From NCBI GenBank assembly GCA_034509925.1, contig CM067534.1, positions 9,804,501 to 9,868,500 of the forward strand: 64,000 nt of DNA, read 5' to 3'. Shown here piece by piece: positions 11,941 through 24,915 of this stretch; the first letter of the stretch is position 1; every line of letters starts with the position of its first letter. The notes under the pieces were generated by a model that was not told the origin of the DNA, made no database searches, and saw nothing but the letters and a program-made list of their open reading frames with translations. A program made the translations under genes and the position numbers. The stretch comes from Hirudinaria manillensis (taxonomy: Eukaryota > Annelida > Clitellata > Hirudinida > Hirudinidae).

Positions 11941-12089
11941 ATGCTAAACATAAACTAGGCAGCAATACAATTAATTAATTAATTGGCCAAAAATTAGTCA
12001 TATTTAAAAAATGAAAAGTTAACTGAATCTAATTCTCAACTAATCAACTGGAATCATTCAATTGCAACATTGCACATCAAAGCTCGTCT

Positions 12090-12873
12090 TTAAAGCTCCC
12101 CTCGCCTTTCAATCTTGATTAATTCCACTTCAAATATAAGAGTTGCTCCACCTACAAAAATAAGTTTATAAATTTATGTAAAAAAAGTATTAATTAAAAA
12201 AGAAATTAATAAAAGACAAACTAGCTGGAACAAAGTACCTGGAATTTTTGGTGGAGAACCATGATCCCCATATCCAAGATGTGATGGAATTTTTAATTTT
12301 CTCTTCTCAGTTTCACACATACTAGGATTAAAAAAAAATCAAAATATTTAATCATAATGATTTCTAATAAAATTTGTTTTACTGTTCCCATTATAATTCA
12401 AAGCCAGAAGTCACATAGCATTAATGCCTCGTTTCAATCCTGGGTTACAAGCTTGCTTACTCTAACAAGCCCATATCCCAGCCTTTTATGACCTGTCCAC
12501 TTCCTAAAACAAAAACAAATGGCTGCCCCCTTGGGATGCTGCTATCAAATTCTGTTCCATCTTCCAACTTTCCCTAATGAATTAAGATTATGTATCTATA
12601 AAACTGCTGCAAAAATTTGAAATAGTCTAAAAAATGTGTAATAATAAAGTCTAAATACATAGAACACCATACCGTATAATGCATATGAAGCGTATCTCCT
12701 TTACGGGACTTCATAAGGCAATTTTCTGCACTTGCTCGACGCTTCACACCAATTTGCAACCTTTGGTTCTTGAGTTCATCTTTTCCTTCCGCTGACAACA
12801 CAACAATAACAACAAAAACGCACGACAAGGCAAACACCTTCAGCCCCATCATTCTTGGCGACTGACGAACCAA
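12090..12873 (-). CDS. FKBP2: FKBP2-like ER peptidyl-prolyl isomerase (FKBP13)
   Basis: Four exons in frame (12673-12873, 12461-12573, 12239-12321, 12090-12151) give 152 residues. The N-terminus is a hydrophobic signal peptide ([17 protein letters not shown]). LQIGVKRR and [12 protein letters not shown] follow, then the FK506-binding fold with [38 protein letters not shown] and [14 protein letters not shown]. The protein ends RRGEL, a likely ER-retrieval tail like the RTEL of mammalian FKBP2. The family catalyses proline cis-trans isomerisation in the ER lumen. M1 is the most 5' methionine; M8 is an alternative start. The gene is divergent from RFC3, with start codons 374 bp apart, so both are probably driven by one bidirectional promoter. 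Confidence 0.95.
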
Positions 12874-13247
12874 ACTAAGGAAAAACTAAACAAAATACCG
12901 ACACGTAGCAGATAAAAGTAATTCAGTATAAATATCTAAAATATTTATCCAATTGTTCATATAATCTGTACAAAATTAACAGAAACCCTCACGCCATGAA
13001 AATAATATCCCATTTAAAAATATAATTGCTTGAAATAATTTTAGCCAATCTTTTATTTCTAAGTTGTTGTAGCTTTATATAAAAATGATATTCTTTTAAA
13101 ATGTAGGCAATTATATGTATTTTATATTTCCTTAGAATTATTTGTTCTAAAGTAAAAAGCAAATATTTCGACTGATATGGTAATTTTGGCGCGAATGATT
13201 TATGGAAAATAAACATCCTTATATCGCATATAGTTTCCCAGCTGAAA
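12874..13247. promoter_or_regulatory. Putative bidirectional promoter, FKBP2 / RFC3
   Basis: The two initiator ATGs face away from each other across 374 bp. I see no other exon here, so both transcription start regions must lie in this spacer unless upstream non-coding exons exist. No specific factor site was identified. Confidence 0.6.
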
Positions 13248-15600
13248 ATGAGTTTGTGGGTTGATAAATACCAGCCAGTGTCATTTTCCAAGTTGGATTA
13301 CCATCTAGAACAAGCTAAGAAACTTAAGAGATTGGTGAGCTGAAATTTATGGATCGTTAAACTCATACTCATACTTTTAATAACCATGTTAACTTGAACT
13401 TTAGGTGGAAGTGGGAGATTTTCCCCATTTGCTGATCTATGGACCTTCAGGTGCAGGAAAGAAGACAAGATTGATGTGCCTCCTAAGGGAGCTATATGGT
13501 CCAGGAGTTGACAAACTAAGGATAGAACATCATGCATTTTTAACACCTTCTAAGAAAAAACTTGAAATATCCACAATTGCCAGTAATTATCATATAGAAG
13601 TGAATCCAAGGTATGATTCTTATGTTTAACTATCAATTTTCTAAGAAGGATGTTTTAAAGTATGTTATTTGATATTGTCAGTGATGCAGGCATATATGAT
13701 AGAGTTGTGATACAAGAACTTGTCAAGTCTGTTGCACAGACTCACCAGTTAGATACAACTTCACAAAGAGAATTCAAAGGTTTTTTTTGGCATTTTAGCA
13801 TTAAATTTTCATCAATAATTCCTACTTTTTAATTAACTTGAATCGTTTTTGTTTTCCCAGTGATACTTGTAAACGAGGCCGATAAATTGACAAAGGATGC
13901 ACAACATGCATTGAGGCGGACTATGGAGAAATACATGACCACGTGCAGAATGATTTTATGCTGTAATTCTGTGAGTCGGGTGATTCCTGCCATTCAGAGC
14001 CGATGTCTTGGAATTCGAATTTCGGCTCCTACCTGCAAAGAGGTTTGTTAAACCATTAAGCACGTTTTGTCATTTTTTTGTCTTTGTTATTTATATATAT
14101 TATTTATATGTTATAACATGTAATTTGCAATTACTTTTGTCATTTAGAATTTAAATAAAATTAATTAATTGATATCACCATTATTTTCAGATAATTGAAG
14201 TTATTCAATCAACATGCAGAAGAGAAGGTTTGGTAATTCCTCAAGAACTGGTCAATCAAATAATTGAGAAAAGCAATAGAAACCTCAGGACTGCTCTGTT
14301 GATGTGCGAAGGATGCAGGGTGCAACAGTTTCCTTTTACTTCTGACCAGAGCGTGCCTGAGCCGGATTGGCAGAGATTTTTGATGGAAACTGCCAAAATG
14401 ATTACGGTCGAACAGAGTGTCAAAAAGTGTTTACATTAATTCATTTTTCATGTAATCATGAAATTAGAAGTCTGATTAGTTTGTTATTGATCCCTTATGT
14501 TAACACTTCAGTCAATTAGTACTGCATTGCTTTTATTTTCATTAAGTTCTTTGTCTGGACTGACAACTCCATACAATAAATAATACATAACATTCAATAC
14601 AGATGGACTCAATGATGAGTTGAAATAGTAATCTGACATAAACGTTATGTCGTAAATATTATATCGGATAATAAATATTTCAATTATCACATTATTTCAA
14701 CCAAATAGATCCATTATTCAAAGACTAAGTGAAATTCTTTCTAGGGTTTCAGAGGTGAGGGAGAGAATCTTTGAGTTGCTGGCCCACTGTATTCCTGGTG
14801 ATATCATCATGAAGGTTATTATCATCATCATTATCATCTTGATTTTCTTGGCTAGTGATGGATGAATTACAGCTAACACCAATGCTCAAGTAATTCACAC
14901 AAGCACTTACAAAAACTATCTGTTAAATGATGGAAATACTTCACCCCTTTTGCAAAGACTATAGCCATTCAAGATTGTTGTGATAACATCATGAGAGTTT
15001 GCAGACCTTTCCATAATGATGTGATAATTGAGGCTATTATTATTATTATTATGGAAGTTGATAGATTTATTTTACAAGTCATTCAGATGATGTATCAGTG
15101 AGTGCAACTTTAAGGGGGCAAACCCTTTCTAAGTAATGTAGCTTTATATTAGCTGTAGATTTATGAAGCAATTTACAAGCAAAGAAACATTCTTTTACAA
15201 TCACATGATACCCTTTATTATTCTTGTAGTTAATTTACATAATGAACATGTTAACTCATTATTCTTTCAAACATTTTTGAAGAGTTATTTTGATTTAATA
15301 TGCTATGGAGCTAAAATTAATGCAAGCAGAATTGTTGTAAGCTGTAGGTAAAGCTTAATTATCATATTTTAAGCTTTAAGCATTTGCTTGTTCTAGGGCT
15401 TGGTTACTGAACTGTTGAAGAATTGTGATGGTCATCTCAAGCCCAAAGTTGTGACATTAGCTGCTCTCTATGAGCACAGGATGAAGTTAGGACAGAAAGC
15501 CATCTACCATATTGAAGCATTTGTCATCAGGGTTATGGCCATGTTTAAGAAGTTCCTCGAAGATGGAGCTTGTGCTGACTTTGAAGATGATGATTTCTGA
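13248..15600 (+). CDS. RFC3: Replication factor C subunit 3 (clamp-loader ATPase)
   Basis: Seven exons (13248-13334, 13405-13610, 13682-13779, 13861-14042, 14191-14426, 14745-14814, 15397-15600) give 360 residues, close to the 356 of human RFC3. The N-terminus [10 protein letters not shown] is diagnostic. Walker A is [54 protein letters not shown], the IQSRC arginine-finger motif, [14 protein letters not shown] and [10 protein letters not shown] follow in the family order. The protein ends with an acidic DFEDDDF. The acceptor of exon 6 was set at TTTCTAG|GG because this reproduces the family length exactly. RFC loads PCNA onto primed DNA in the nucleus. Confidence 0.97.
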
Positions 15601-18150
15601 CCCTGTGTTTTTTCCATTCAGATTTACCACATAAATGAGTTTTGTTTGGTTCAAATACAGAATTGTGTTAGTGTTTTCAGATTGGAGACATTAAGTGTTC
15701 ACAGGGTCCTGATTCTCAAACTGGAAATTACTTATTTTTATCATAATGTTTGTTTTTGCGCCTATCTTCAAACAGCTTGAAACATAGGATTGGGACTTTA
15801 ACGCGTTAGACTTCGACTTTAGTACCAGCAGACTTTTTGGGTCCGCTCGGGTTGGGACGTGCGCTCGGTGAACAAGGTAAATTGGTGAACAGCTAATTTA
15901 GTGTACAATTCTCGCTGCGCGCTGGTGTTCTTATACGAAGGGTTTTTGCGATCTTTCCCGCCTCGTGCTTCAATTGGAACGGTGGGGTGTTAATAAGAGA
16001 TGAATTTTAAGAATTATAATTAGCATTCTGTATTATTTACATAGGCATATTTTTATATAAATATACTGGATGTAGATTAATATTTTGTATTTGCAAGGAG
16101 TTAGTTTGACCTTATCTTGTTTGTGAGCTGTTTCGTCGAGCTATAACACGTGTTAGATTTCTTAGAGATTTTTTTTTTCAAGGTTTTTTAGAGGTTGTTT
16201 GCGAGTTACCTTCGTCTAAAAAGCAGTCGAACTACAAATTCAAACCTAACAATTGAATTTATGCTGTCTTTAGGACCACGATCAGTTTATTCAAGAATTG
16301 AAATAAAACTAAAGTGAGGAATTTTAATAACTTTAATTTCCTTGATGTCAACTTGACGCGAGCTTTTAAGGTTTGAGGCGTTTGATCTTTGAATTGTATT
16401 TTTGTACAAAAAAAATTGAATGCTTTTGTGATAAGTTTGATCAATTAATTATTTAAGTTACTATTAAGTCATCCTTAGAGATCCTTCAATTTAAATAATG
16501 CAAAAGATGTTTGATTTTACTTAAACATCTTTATGTGATATCCACCCATTTACTCATTTAATGATCTGATTTTTATTTGGTCAGTTATGAGACTTATTGC
16601 TGAGATTTGAGTGTTGACTAAAAATTGTTTTTGGTCAATTAGTATTTTTGGAGTCATAACAGTATTGTTATATTGTAATTCTGAAATAAGAATCTTAAGA
16701 AAGAACACAAGTTGTTGAACTTTGGTGTTTCTTGTTTTATAAAGAATTTTGGTAATTGGTCATGTACTTATGAATAACACGTTTATTTACTGACTAATGG
16801 CTTCTGAGAAGGAGATGAATTGCATTATCTTGATACATTAATGATTATAACCAGAGATGTGACCACTTTTAAAATATTTCTTATTTTTGTAAATAGATCT
16901 TCCACAATTGATCTCAGTGGTAGACAAATTTTTATAAGTTATATCTACTAAAAATTTTATAAATGTAATAATTTAATAGTTTAATGCTGAGTTAGAAGAT
17001 ATTGTGTTAATGGTTAAAGGAAATTTTTCTTTTCCATTTTGCATCTGATCTCATCTAAAACTAGTATCATTTAAAGCTGCAGCAAATGACAATAAATCTA
17101 TTTCTATTTTCATATAATTTGTTGCTTTTGTACCTTCACAATTAACATGTCACCTTATGGCAATCAATCCCAAGTTTGCTCTGTCACAATTTATTCTTGG
17201 ATTTTGTTTGAAAGTTAGAGTTCGCAATTGTCATTGTTTTGCATCATAATACACAAGTGGAGAAATTGGCAAGGGTTGGGGTTAGGGTATATTTTGTTTG
17301 TAATTGTTAATCAAATATTTTGCAAGGTCATGAGGACAAGTCACCTTTAGGATGGCTGGAAGTTACATACTCTCTATTTTTACATGCACTATTTTTAGGA
17401 GCTATAATTAGAACTGGAGAATAATGTTGGATTGCTTTCCTTCAGTCTATTTCGTTTTTCATGTGTCGAACCTAGTTGTTGAGACTTTGTTTTTCTGTTT
17501 CGATGGTTATCATTCATCCATGGTGAATTGTGAAATTAGCATTGAGATGCTGCTTAGGTTTTAATTATATGTTTACATAGATAGAATTTTCACTGGCTAT
17601 TGTATTATGTTCTTGATAAGAGATATTCTAGAACCAAATCCTCATGGAACTGATTATTAAGCAAAACCATTAAAAATTGCACTTTCCACTTTCAATAATT
17701 AAGTGAAGAAAGAAAGAAAGAAAGATAACCTCTAAATCATATGTTTAGTACTAGATGTCTAATTTATATAGAATTTAGCTAATTTTTATTGACATAACTT
17801 TATTGACAAAACTGATGCTCTTTTGTGGTTTATCAAACAACTTGAAAATTGAGTCCTTAAAAATAATTATTTTTGATGGTGCTCAAATGGCATCTCATCA
17901 CTTAAATCGGTTATTTAGAAAATTGCTCTAGTGCAATTGTTGCAAATGTTCAATTTTGCTTAGCTCTTATTGATTTGTTAGCAGCTCTAGGATTGCATTG
18001 ATTTATTGCATTATTGCTCATTGGCAAAACATTCCATTGTCTTTGTTTTTGTAGAAATTGAAGGAGAATTAAAGGGAGTGAAGAGTTATTTCAAGACAAT
18101 TTGAATTTCTTGAATATTAAGTGCTCAGCTGTTCTGTGGTTGTATCAAAC
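15601..18150. other. Non-coding spacer between RFC3 and the UNC93-like gene
   Basis: No coding exon recognised. It holds the RFC3 3' UTR, a somewhat more GC-rich patch at about 15830-15975 that may be promoter or a 5' UTR exon (a possible donor AAG|GTAAAT lies near 15878), and a telomere-like GGGTTGGGGTTAGGGT at 17273-17288. A short AAAG run lies near 17710. A pyrimidine-rich stretch ending TTTTTGTAG just before 18055 may be the acceptor of the first coding exon. Confidence 0.5.
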
Positions 18151-20266
18151 ATGGATGACATCCAAGTAGTTACCAAGAATCCTCCCAATCCTGATCGGAA
18201 GAGGCAATACTCAGAAGGCACAGGAACCAGATTTGGCTCTCAGAAATCCCTTAAGTCAATGAGGACATCTTCCTTCTCTGGAAGCAAGGGAAGTCATTTG
18301 AACATGTCCCGTAAGAACAGTGTCACAGCTGCCCATGGATTGGCTCCTACTTTGTGCCCTGAGTATGTCATTAGCGACAGCGAGGAGGAAGACGAAGATA
18401 AAGAACAAGCTGTTCCAATTGCTGAAGTTGGTTCAGGAGATCATCCTAAATTGTCAAAAGAAGACCAGGAACGTTTAGACAAACTGGAATGCAGAAAGTA
18501 CATGAAGAACCTACTATTGCTATGTTTTGGATTCTTCTTCATATTTACTTCTTTTCTTTCATTGAGAAATCTTCAGAGTAGTTTGAATGCTGTCAAAGGT
18601 CTTGGCATGTACACCCTCAGTTGTACCTATGCTTTCTTTTTCCTTGGTTGCATCTTTGCCACTTCAATTGTCCAGAGATTGGGACCAAAGAGGGCTATAG
18701 TAGTCACGACAATTGGACTCTTGATGTATGATTTTGCCTATTTTTACCCTACTTTCTACACCATGGTGCCTGCAGGTGGCATGGCAGGATTTTCCCAGGG
18801 AGTTATATGGACTGCACATGCCACATACATCGCCAACATAGCGGCTTGTTATGCAAATCTCTCTGGAGAAAAAGTACAAAATGTACTGAGTAAATTCAAT
18901 GGAATCTTTTTTGTCTTCTATCAATCATGTCAGATTGTTGGAGGAATTATTGCTTCTCTTATTCTAAAGTCTCCAGTTACAGACTCTAGCCTCCTAGTTC
19001 AGTTTAATGGTTCATTTCTTAACTGCACAGGAGATATTCTATTCTTCAATGAAAGTGGAGTCTCTCCTTATGATCCTCCAGAGAGGTTTGAACAGCATGC
19101 TAACAACTGGACTTACTTGTTGAATTTATGCAATGAGAGTTATTACAAAGATTCAGTGGAATGTGGAAGGGGATACTGCCACTCAAAAGCAGTGAAATCT
19201 GAAACTCCTGTTGATCCTACACTTGTCTTCATCCTTGTTGGGGTCTTCACTGCTCTCACTCTCACTGGTATTGCAGTTTTAGTTTTCTTCCTGGATCCTC
19301 TAGATGGTCAGATGAGAATGAAAAAGGCTCACGGTCCACTGCTTCAACAGCTACTTGCTGTCTTTAAATTCTATGGCAACAAGAAGGCAATGTGCCTTGT
19401 TGGAATTATGTTTTATTCACTTCTTCAAGCAGCTTTCATGTTTGGTGAATACAATAAGGTGAGTATCCTTTCTTGGAAATTCAGGAATTGATATCTTATA
19501 ATAATGACTAGTTTTAAAGTTTCATTTCTCTACCATGTTTGTTATAATATGTTTGTTATGATATATGATTTTGCTGTATGGTTCAGGATGAATCGTTTGA
19601 AGTCATTTGTTTTTAAATGAATGTTTTATTAATTATATGCTATTTTATACCACAATTTAACAAATACTTGAGATCCTATGATCCACATTCTTATTATTGT
19701 TATTAGCAATTATTCCTTGGATGGACTACTTGAGAATTTATCAATCTCATTAGCTTCATTGGCAATCACTTGAGGAGACATTTGACTCCACTCGGCAGAT
19801 GAATAAGTTTGAGGATTTGTAAGCTAAACCAAATGTCGGACTTGATCGTATCCCTAAAAATGCGTGGTAGGCCAAGTTAGAATTAGCCATGACAATAAAT
19901 AGCTAGGAGATATGAAGATATGTTGCATAATGAAGTTGATGAACAAAAGTCTAAGAGCTTCTCGATCAGGTGTAGGATCACAGTTTCTCTACTGTTGGAA
20001 TCCTGCTTTGATTGGTGTCCTCTTTTTGGCTAACATTGGAGTTTTATCCTTTTTCCTTAGTTCATTGACTTAAATTTAAATTGAATTATTTTTTATTTGG
20101 CATATTCATTTAAAATGCTCATTTTTGATAAATCATTTAATGTAGTTGGCCTTCCAAGCACTTCAAAGTGAATCTTCCTAATTAATTATTTGTAGGGTTG
20201 TACCACAATGTTCAATTGTTTAACTTTTACTTAGTCATGATTTAGGAAGACTGCCTTTATAATAAT

Positions 20267-20326
<60 letters not shown>

Positions 20327-21027
20327 TAATAATAATAATAATAAACTAATGAATAGAATTATTTTATCAGTGTGTGACTATAAAATAGCATTGAGCGTTA
20401 ATACAAACTGAAAAATATGGTAGATATGCACTTTTTAGGTCACATATGATCACGCTGACCTTGTTGGAAAGCAAGGTATAGTTTGCAGCAAAGTCGTATG
20501 TTGTCTGGTGTTTGCTGCATGGTTGTAGCAACAGCAAGGCTTCAGCTCCATTTAACAAGAATTGTGTTTCATCCAAGTTGGCTTGTCTCGTAGGTGCGTG
20601 AATTCTTTGCACCCAAATAAATGACTATCTTATGACTTGGCTGCCCAACAGAGGTGTACTTTGGAAAGGTCAATTTGTTGTTTTATAGAAATTTCTATTG
20701 GCCTTTTGTATAGATTGTTTTGGACTGTGAACCAATTCTGTGAATTTCCTTTTCATCTTGGAAATGCCTGAAATAGTAGGCCTCTGTTGAGCCACTTTTG
20801 GTTGCAACTCTTCCATATTGAGCCATTTTCAATCTTCCCACTTTTGTAAATTTACAAACTCCTTAATTGATTTTAAATTAATTAGAAAGTTTCCTTGATA
20901 AATTAGATCTAAAGATTCACAACAGTGGTTGAAATATTGCTAACATTTAATTTTCTTGTTTTTCTTTACTGGTTGACATGATGGAAGCTTCTGAGTGGTC
21001 TTAAATATTAAAGGAAATGCTTTACAT

Positions 21028-21084
<57 letters not shown>

Positions 21085-23167
21085 GCAGAAGATTTTCCTT
21101 TTTCTGCAAATGCATATTCCTATAGTAACATGTCATGGAATTAATAATAATATTAATAATAACCATAATAACAACAAATGTTGGTGTGATAGTTAAGTAA
21201 CATCATCGCAAACACGTTTCAGAATGTGCCTTGATCACAACAAAACTAGACAGCTATAATAAACACATACCATTGTTATAACAAACAGATATATTATGTA
21301 TTATAGTCAGATATATTTGTTGTTGAGATCTTCAACTATGTTTTGTGACCGTTTTCATTTATTTTTTTGACCCAGTCTTCTCCTCTATGATCTCTGACAT
21401 CTCCATATTATATCAATCATGTCCTCACTTTCCTTTTTCATAATGTTGTTTTGCCAAGAACACATAGGGAGCCAGTGACCTTTTGTTATTTTTTTTAGAG
21501 TCTTTTCCCATTTAGTTAGAATGGCTGATAAAATATTAATTTATGATATCGTTGCTCTTCATTTTATTCTTATCTTTGTCTGTTTTGTAAACCATGATTA
21601 GGGTGAACTTTGTCTTTTGTATTAGAATGAATACATGAAAGACTGCTTTTGGATTTAATTTCTTCTGTAATGTGATAAAAACATGTCGATGCCATTGTGC
21701 TTTCAGCTCCTTCTGTCGATTGTTTGATTCTAGTCCTTGTGCATTTGGAAAAAAGCTTTCACCAATATTTTGGTGTTCTTAAATATGTTGATTTGTATTT
21801 CAACTTTTTTGTTCATTGCATGATTCATTGAAAATGTAATAACTGAGGTTTACTTTGCTTTGTAGCAAGTTAACAAATTCTAGAATCATTTCCGCAGGCC
21901 TTTGTCACCTGCACTATAGGAATAGAATACGTGGGATTCATCATGATGGCATTGTCCTCGGCTTCGGCCAACGCCGCCTTCTGGAACGGCAGGATCCAGA
22001 AGTACATCGGAAGAATGCCACTCCTCGGGACCGGTTTGGACATCTTCATCATTTTCATTTGCATGCACATTACATCCCTCCATTAACAGAAACAGTGTGA
22101 AAGTGTTATATTCCAAACCTAGCTATCACATCCACATGCAGTCTCAGAGAGGAGCACTAGATAAGTAAAAGAAAGCTCCCCTGGCTTGTGGCACTATATA
22201 AATCAATTACTTTTAGAAACTGCTTTTGACTTCTGCACTTTGATATTATTTTGAAACGATGAGATCAAACTAGATTATGATTACTTTGTGACTGGGTTGT
22301 TTATAGAGGTTGAAAATTTGGATCAGGTGCAGAGTTCATTGTTGCTTTTGGTGAAGGCATTAGTCTTTAATTTCATGCCTTGGTGCTATTCTTGTTTTTT
22401 GCTTTAACTGGAAGATCAGTCACACCTTGTGTCCACAAGACACTGTGACACATTTTATGAGAATATTTTATATTTTATATTACATTAGAGCTGGACTCAA
22501 ATGTTTTAAGCACTCGTTAACTCGATTGTTTGTTTCATTTAACTAGTTCATTGTTACCAAGCAACAATTTGCTTATTGATTCATTTTATTTACAATGAGT
22601 TTCTGTTCAAGCACATAATAAATCTTATTGTTCTACCTCTATTTTTTAAAATGTTTCAGCCTTCACCTGTCAGGCAGTGGTTTTCATAACGCTGTTGCTT
22701 TGGACTCCCAAAACGTCTGATATTGCAGTTTTCTTCATCCTTGTCATACTCTGGGGTGTTGGGGATGGTACCATAATGACTCAAGACATAAGTGAGGAAT
22801 TCGTTTAGTTTACCGTAAGCAGTCGACGTGACGTCGGTCACGAGGAAGAGTCGACGATAACGACGACATTACTTCAAATAGTTTTTTAACCCAAGGTCTC
22901 ATCGGGTTTCTGTTTTCCAACAACAAAGAACCAGCATTTGCTGCACTGAAGATGACCCAGTCCTTGGCCAACTTTACGTTTTTCATAGCCGGCCCATACA
23001 TGTGCACCCTGCACAAAATATATTTCGTGGGTTCCGTGCTCATTTTGGCCATCACAGGTTACTTCAGCCTCGAGTTCATCATGTATCTCGAACGTAGAGA
23101 AGAACAAAAGCAGTCGTCTCTGCTGGAGAGCAAGGCTGACGAGGCAAAGAAGTCCCAGGTCGTTTGA
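18151..23167 (+). CDS. UNC93A: UNC93-like multi-pass membrane protein (major facilitator fold)
   Basis: Four coding exons (18151-19458, 21898-22033, 22660-22791, 22896-23167) give 615 residues. The ATG at 18151 (MDDIQVV) was chosen; an in-frame ATG ten codons upstream exists. A Ser-rich N-terminal cytosolic tail of about 115 residues, with the acidic run SDSEEEDEDKE, precedes the UNC-93 signature LRNLQSSLN and the first spans. A long luminal or extracellular loop carries several N-glycosylation sequons (NGSF, NCTG, NESG, NNWT, NESY) and cysteines. Later exons encode the remaining transmembrane segments (IGIEYVGFIMM, FITLLLWTP, DIAVFFILVILWGVGDG, ISLIGFLF) and a charged tail. The exon 4 acceptor (CCAAG|GTC) was set by exact length agreement with human UNC93A. 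Worm UNC-93 modulates a potassium channel; the function of UNC93A-type proteins is poorly known. The symbol marks family, not proven orthology. Confidence 0.9.
20261..20344. repeat. (AAT)n microsatellite
   Basis: A near-perfect tract inside the 2.4 kb first coding intron of the UNC93-like gene, with one interruption. Confidence 0.95.
21032..21083. repeat. (TTA)n microsatellite
   Basis: A perfect trinucleotide tract, the second in the same UNC93-like intron and on the complementary motif to the tract at 20261-20344. Confidence 0.95.
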
Positions 23168-24915
23168 AGCTTTAGAAAGGTTCGAACCCTGCTTTTGTTT
23201 CACTTTGGAGTGCAAGTCATCTTTTAATGCATCACACTTGCTTATGTTAAACTGTGTTTTTTGTCACAGCGAAAAAGAAGATGAAGCTGTGAGATGATCA
23301 GAGTTATGAGGCCACTCCTGCTAACCAAGATGGGTCAAATTTCTGTACATTTCTGCAAATTCAAATCAGTCAATAGGACATCAATCATCTAAAATTAGAA
23401 ATGGAACACACAACGGAGCACTTCTATTGTTCTGTCATTATTTAATTCATAACAAATTTGGGGTACTGATAGATGGATCACGCGCTCTTGTGGTTAATAT
23501 ATTGATCCGTTATTTATTATTATCGTCATTGATATTATTTAGTAATAATATTAATAAGAATATATTTAATGTGATTATAATAATAGTAAGAGTTATTATT
23601 ATGATTCATAACTATTAAATGAGACCTTACCCATTTGTAACTAATTGTATCAAACTGAGCCAAAGGTAGGATGAGTACAATAGCATTTTCTGGCCCTTAT
23701 TCAAATGTCATCCAATCTTATTCTGCATCTATTTTCTTTAACAGGGATTCAATGATTCACGGATTTGGTCTATTAGCGTTCGGTTATTTTAGCCCCACAT
23801 TAATGATTTCCCATTGTCTGACTAACGATTTCTTCTGAGGTTCAAAATAGTTTCCACACATTTCTCGATAATCCGTCGTTGCTTTTTGCTCCTCTTGAAA
23901 ATCACGTCGTCCTTTTTGTATTAGGAGTGGTTAGAATTATTACGTCGCTCGTCGACCTCGTACCCGCGTGAATCGATCCTTTGCGAGATGCCGTTAGAAG
24001 TTTGGACGACCCTTTAGATTTGTTTGTTGGGTTTTTATCTTTTACAATGGAATCGTCACCTTACTTCGTGCGTGATAGTTGGCTTGGTGGTCGATTAAAT
24101 ATTTTATGAGGGCTTATTTCTGGATTAATTTCATCATTTCCTGTAGATATTGTTATGATTTGTTGCGATCGATTGAGCCATTAAAATTGTTTTTGATCTT
24201 CTGTGACTCAATTTTTTGTTGATTTTAATGCTGCAAATTGTTGGTTTGTAAATTTAAACTTTCATTTTCACCTGGGGTGCTAATCATTTTATCTATTAGT
24301 TCATTAATTATTTGGCACTCCATGTATCCTTATAGATTTCAGTATTACAATAATTGGCTCTAGGTGAATAATTTTGAAATGCAAAGTTACATATTATGTT
24401 CAAATCTTTGAAAGTAATCATTTCGTCGATTTCAAAATCTTTGTATCCATTCACTCGTCAACAATGAATTTAAGCTTCGGCCATCTTATTGTTAAATTAA
24501 TCTGTCCACCTACAAATTGTTTGCACAATGTTTTGCAATTCTTGTTCCAATTGAAGTTATTTTGACATACTGCTGAAAAGATCACCTTGCCCTCGGATAA
24601 AATCACCATCATCAGAAACGTTTATGCAGACTAAAACCCTCATGGCCTTGGTTTAAGATGGTCGATGATGCATGTTAGAGGCGTTCAATCCTTTGTTTTT
24701 GTGATTTTATTACCATTGTGTTTGGAATTTGAATGAAATACAGTGTCCAATCGACGTGCCTCTGCATTGTTATAAATAATTTTATTATGAAGTACTTGAT
24801 ATTGTCACATCAAAGATTATTGAAGATTAATAAAGCAAGATCATATCCCAGTGATTGGGAAAGTTATTAGCAGATATTCTTGTAATAATTATCATTAGGA
24901 TCTTAAAACATTTCT
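23168..24915. other. Convergent 3' spacer between the UNC93-like gene and IFT43
   Basis: The two genes point toward each other here, so this stretch holds both 3' UTRs. It contains no recognisable exon. The GGTTCGAACCC-like string near 23178 is not part of a tRNA-like fold. Confidence 0.5.

Noticed and set aside
20367..20612. Minus-strand 81-codon ORF in the UNC93-like intron.
   Set aside because: No known domain, no splice-supported extension, and it lies beside a microsatellite.
23175..23190. A GGTTCGAACCC string after the UNC93-like stop codon.
   Set aside because: No matching acceptor stem or A-box upstream; the upstream sequence is coding.
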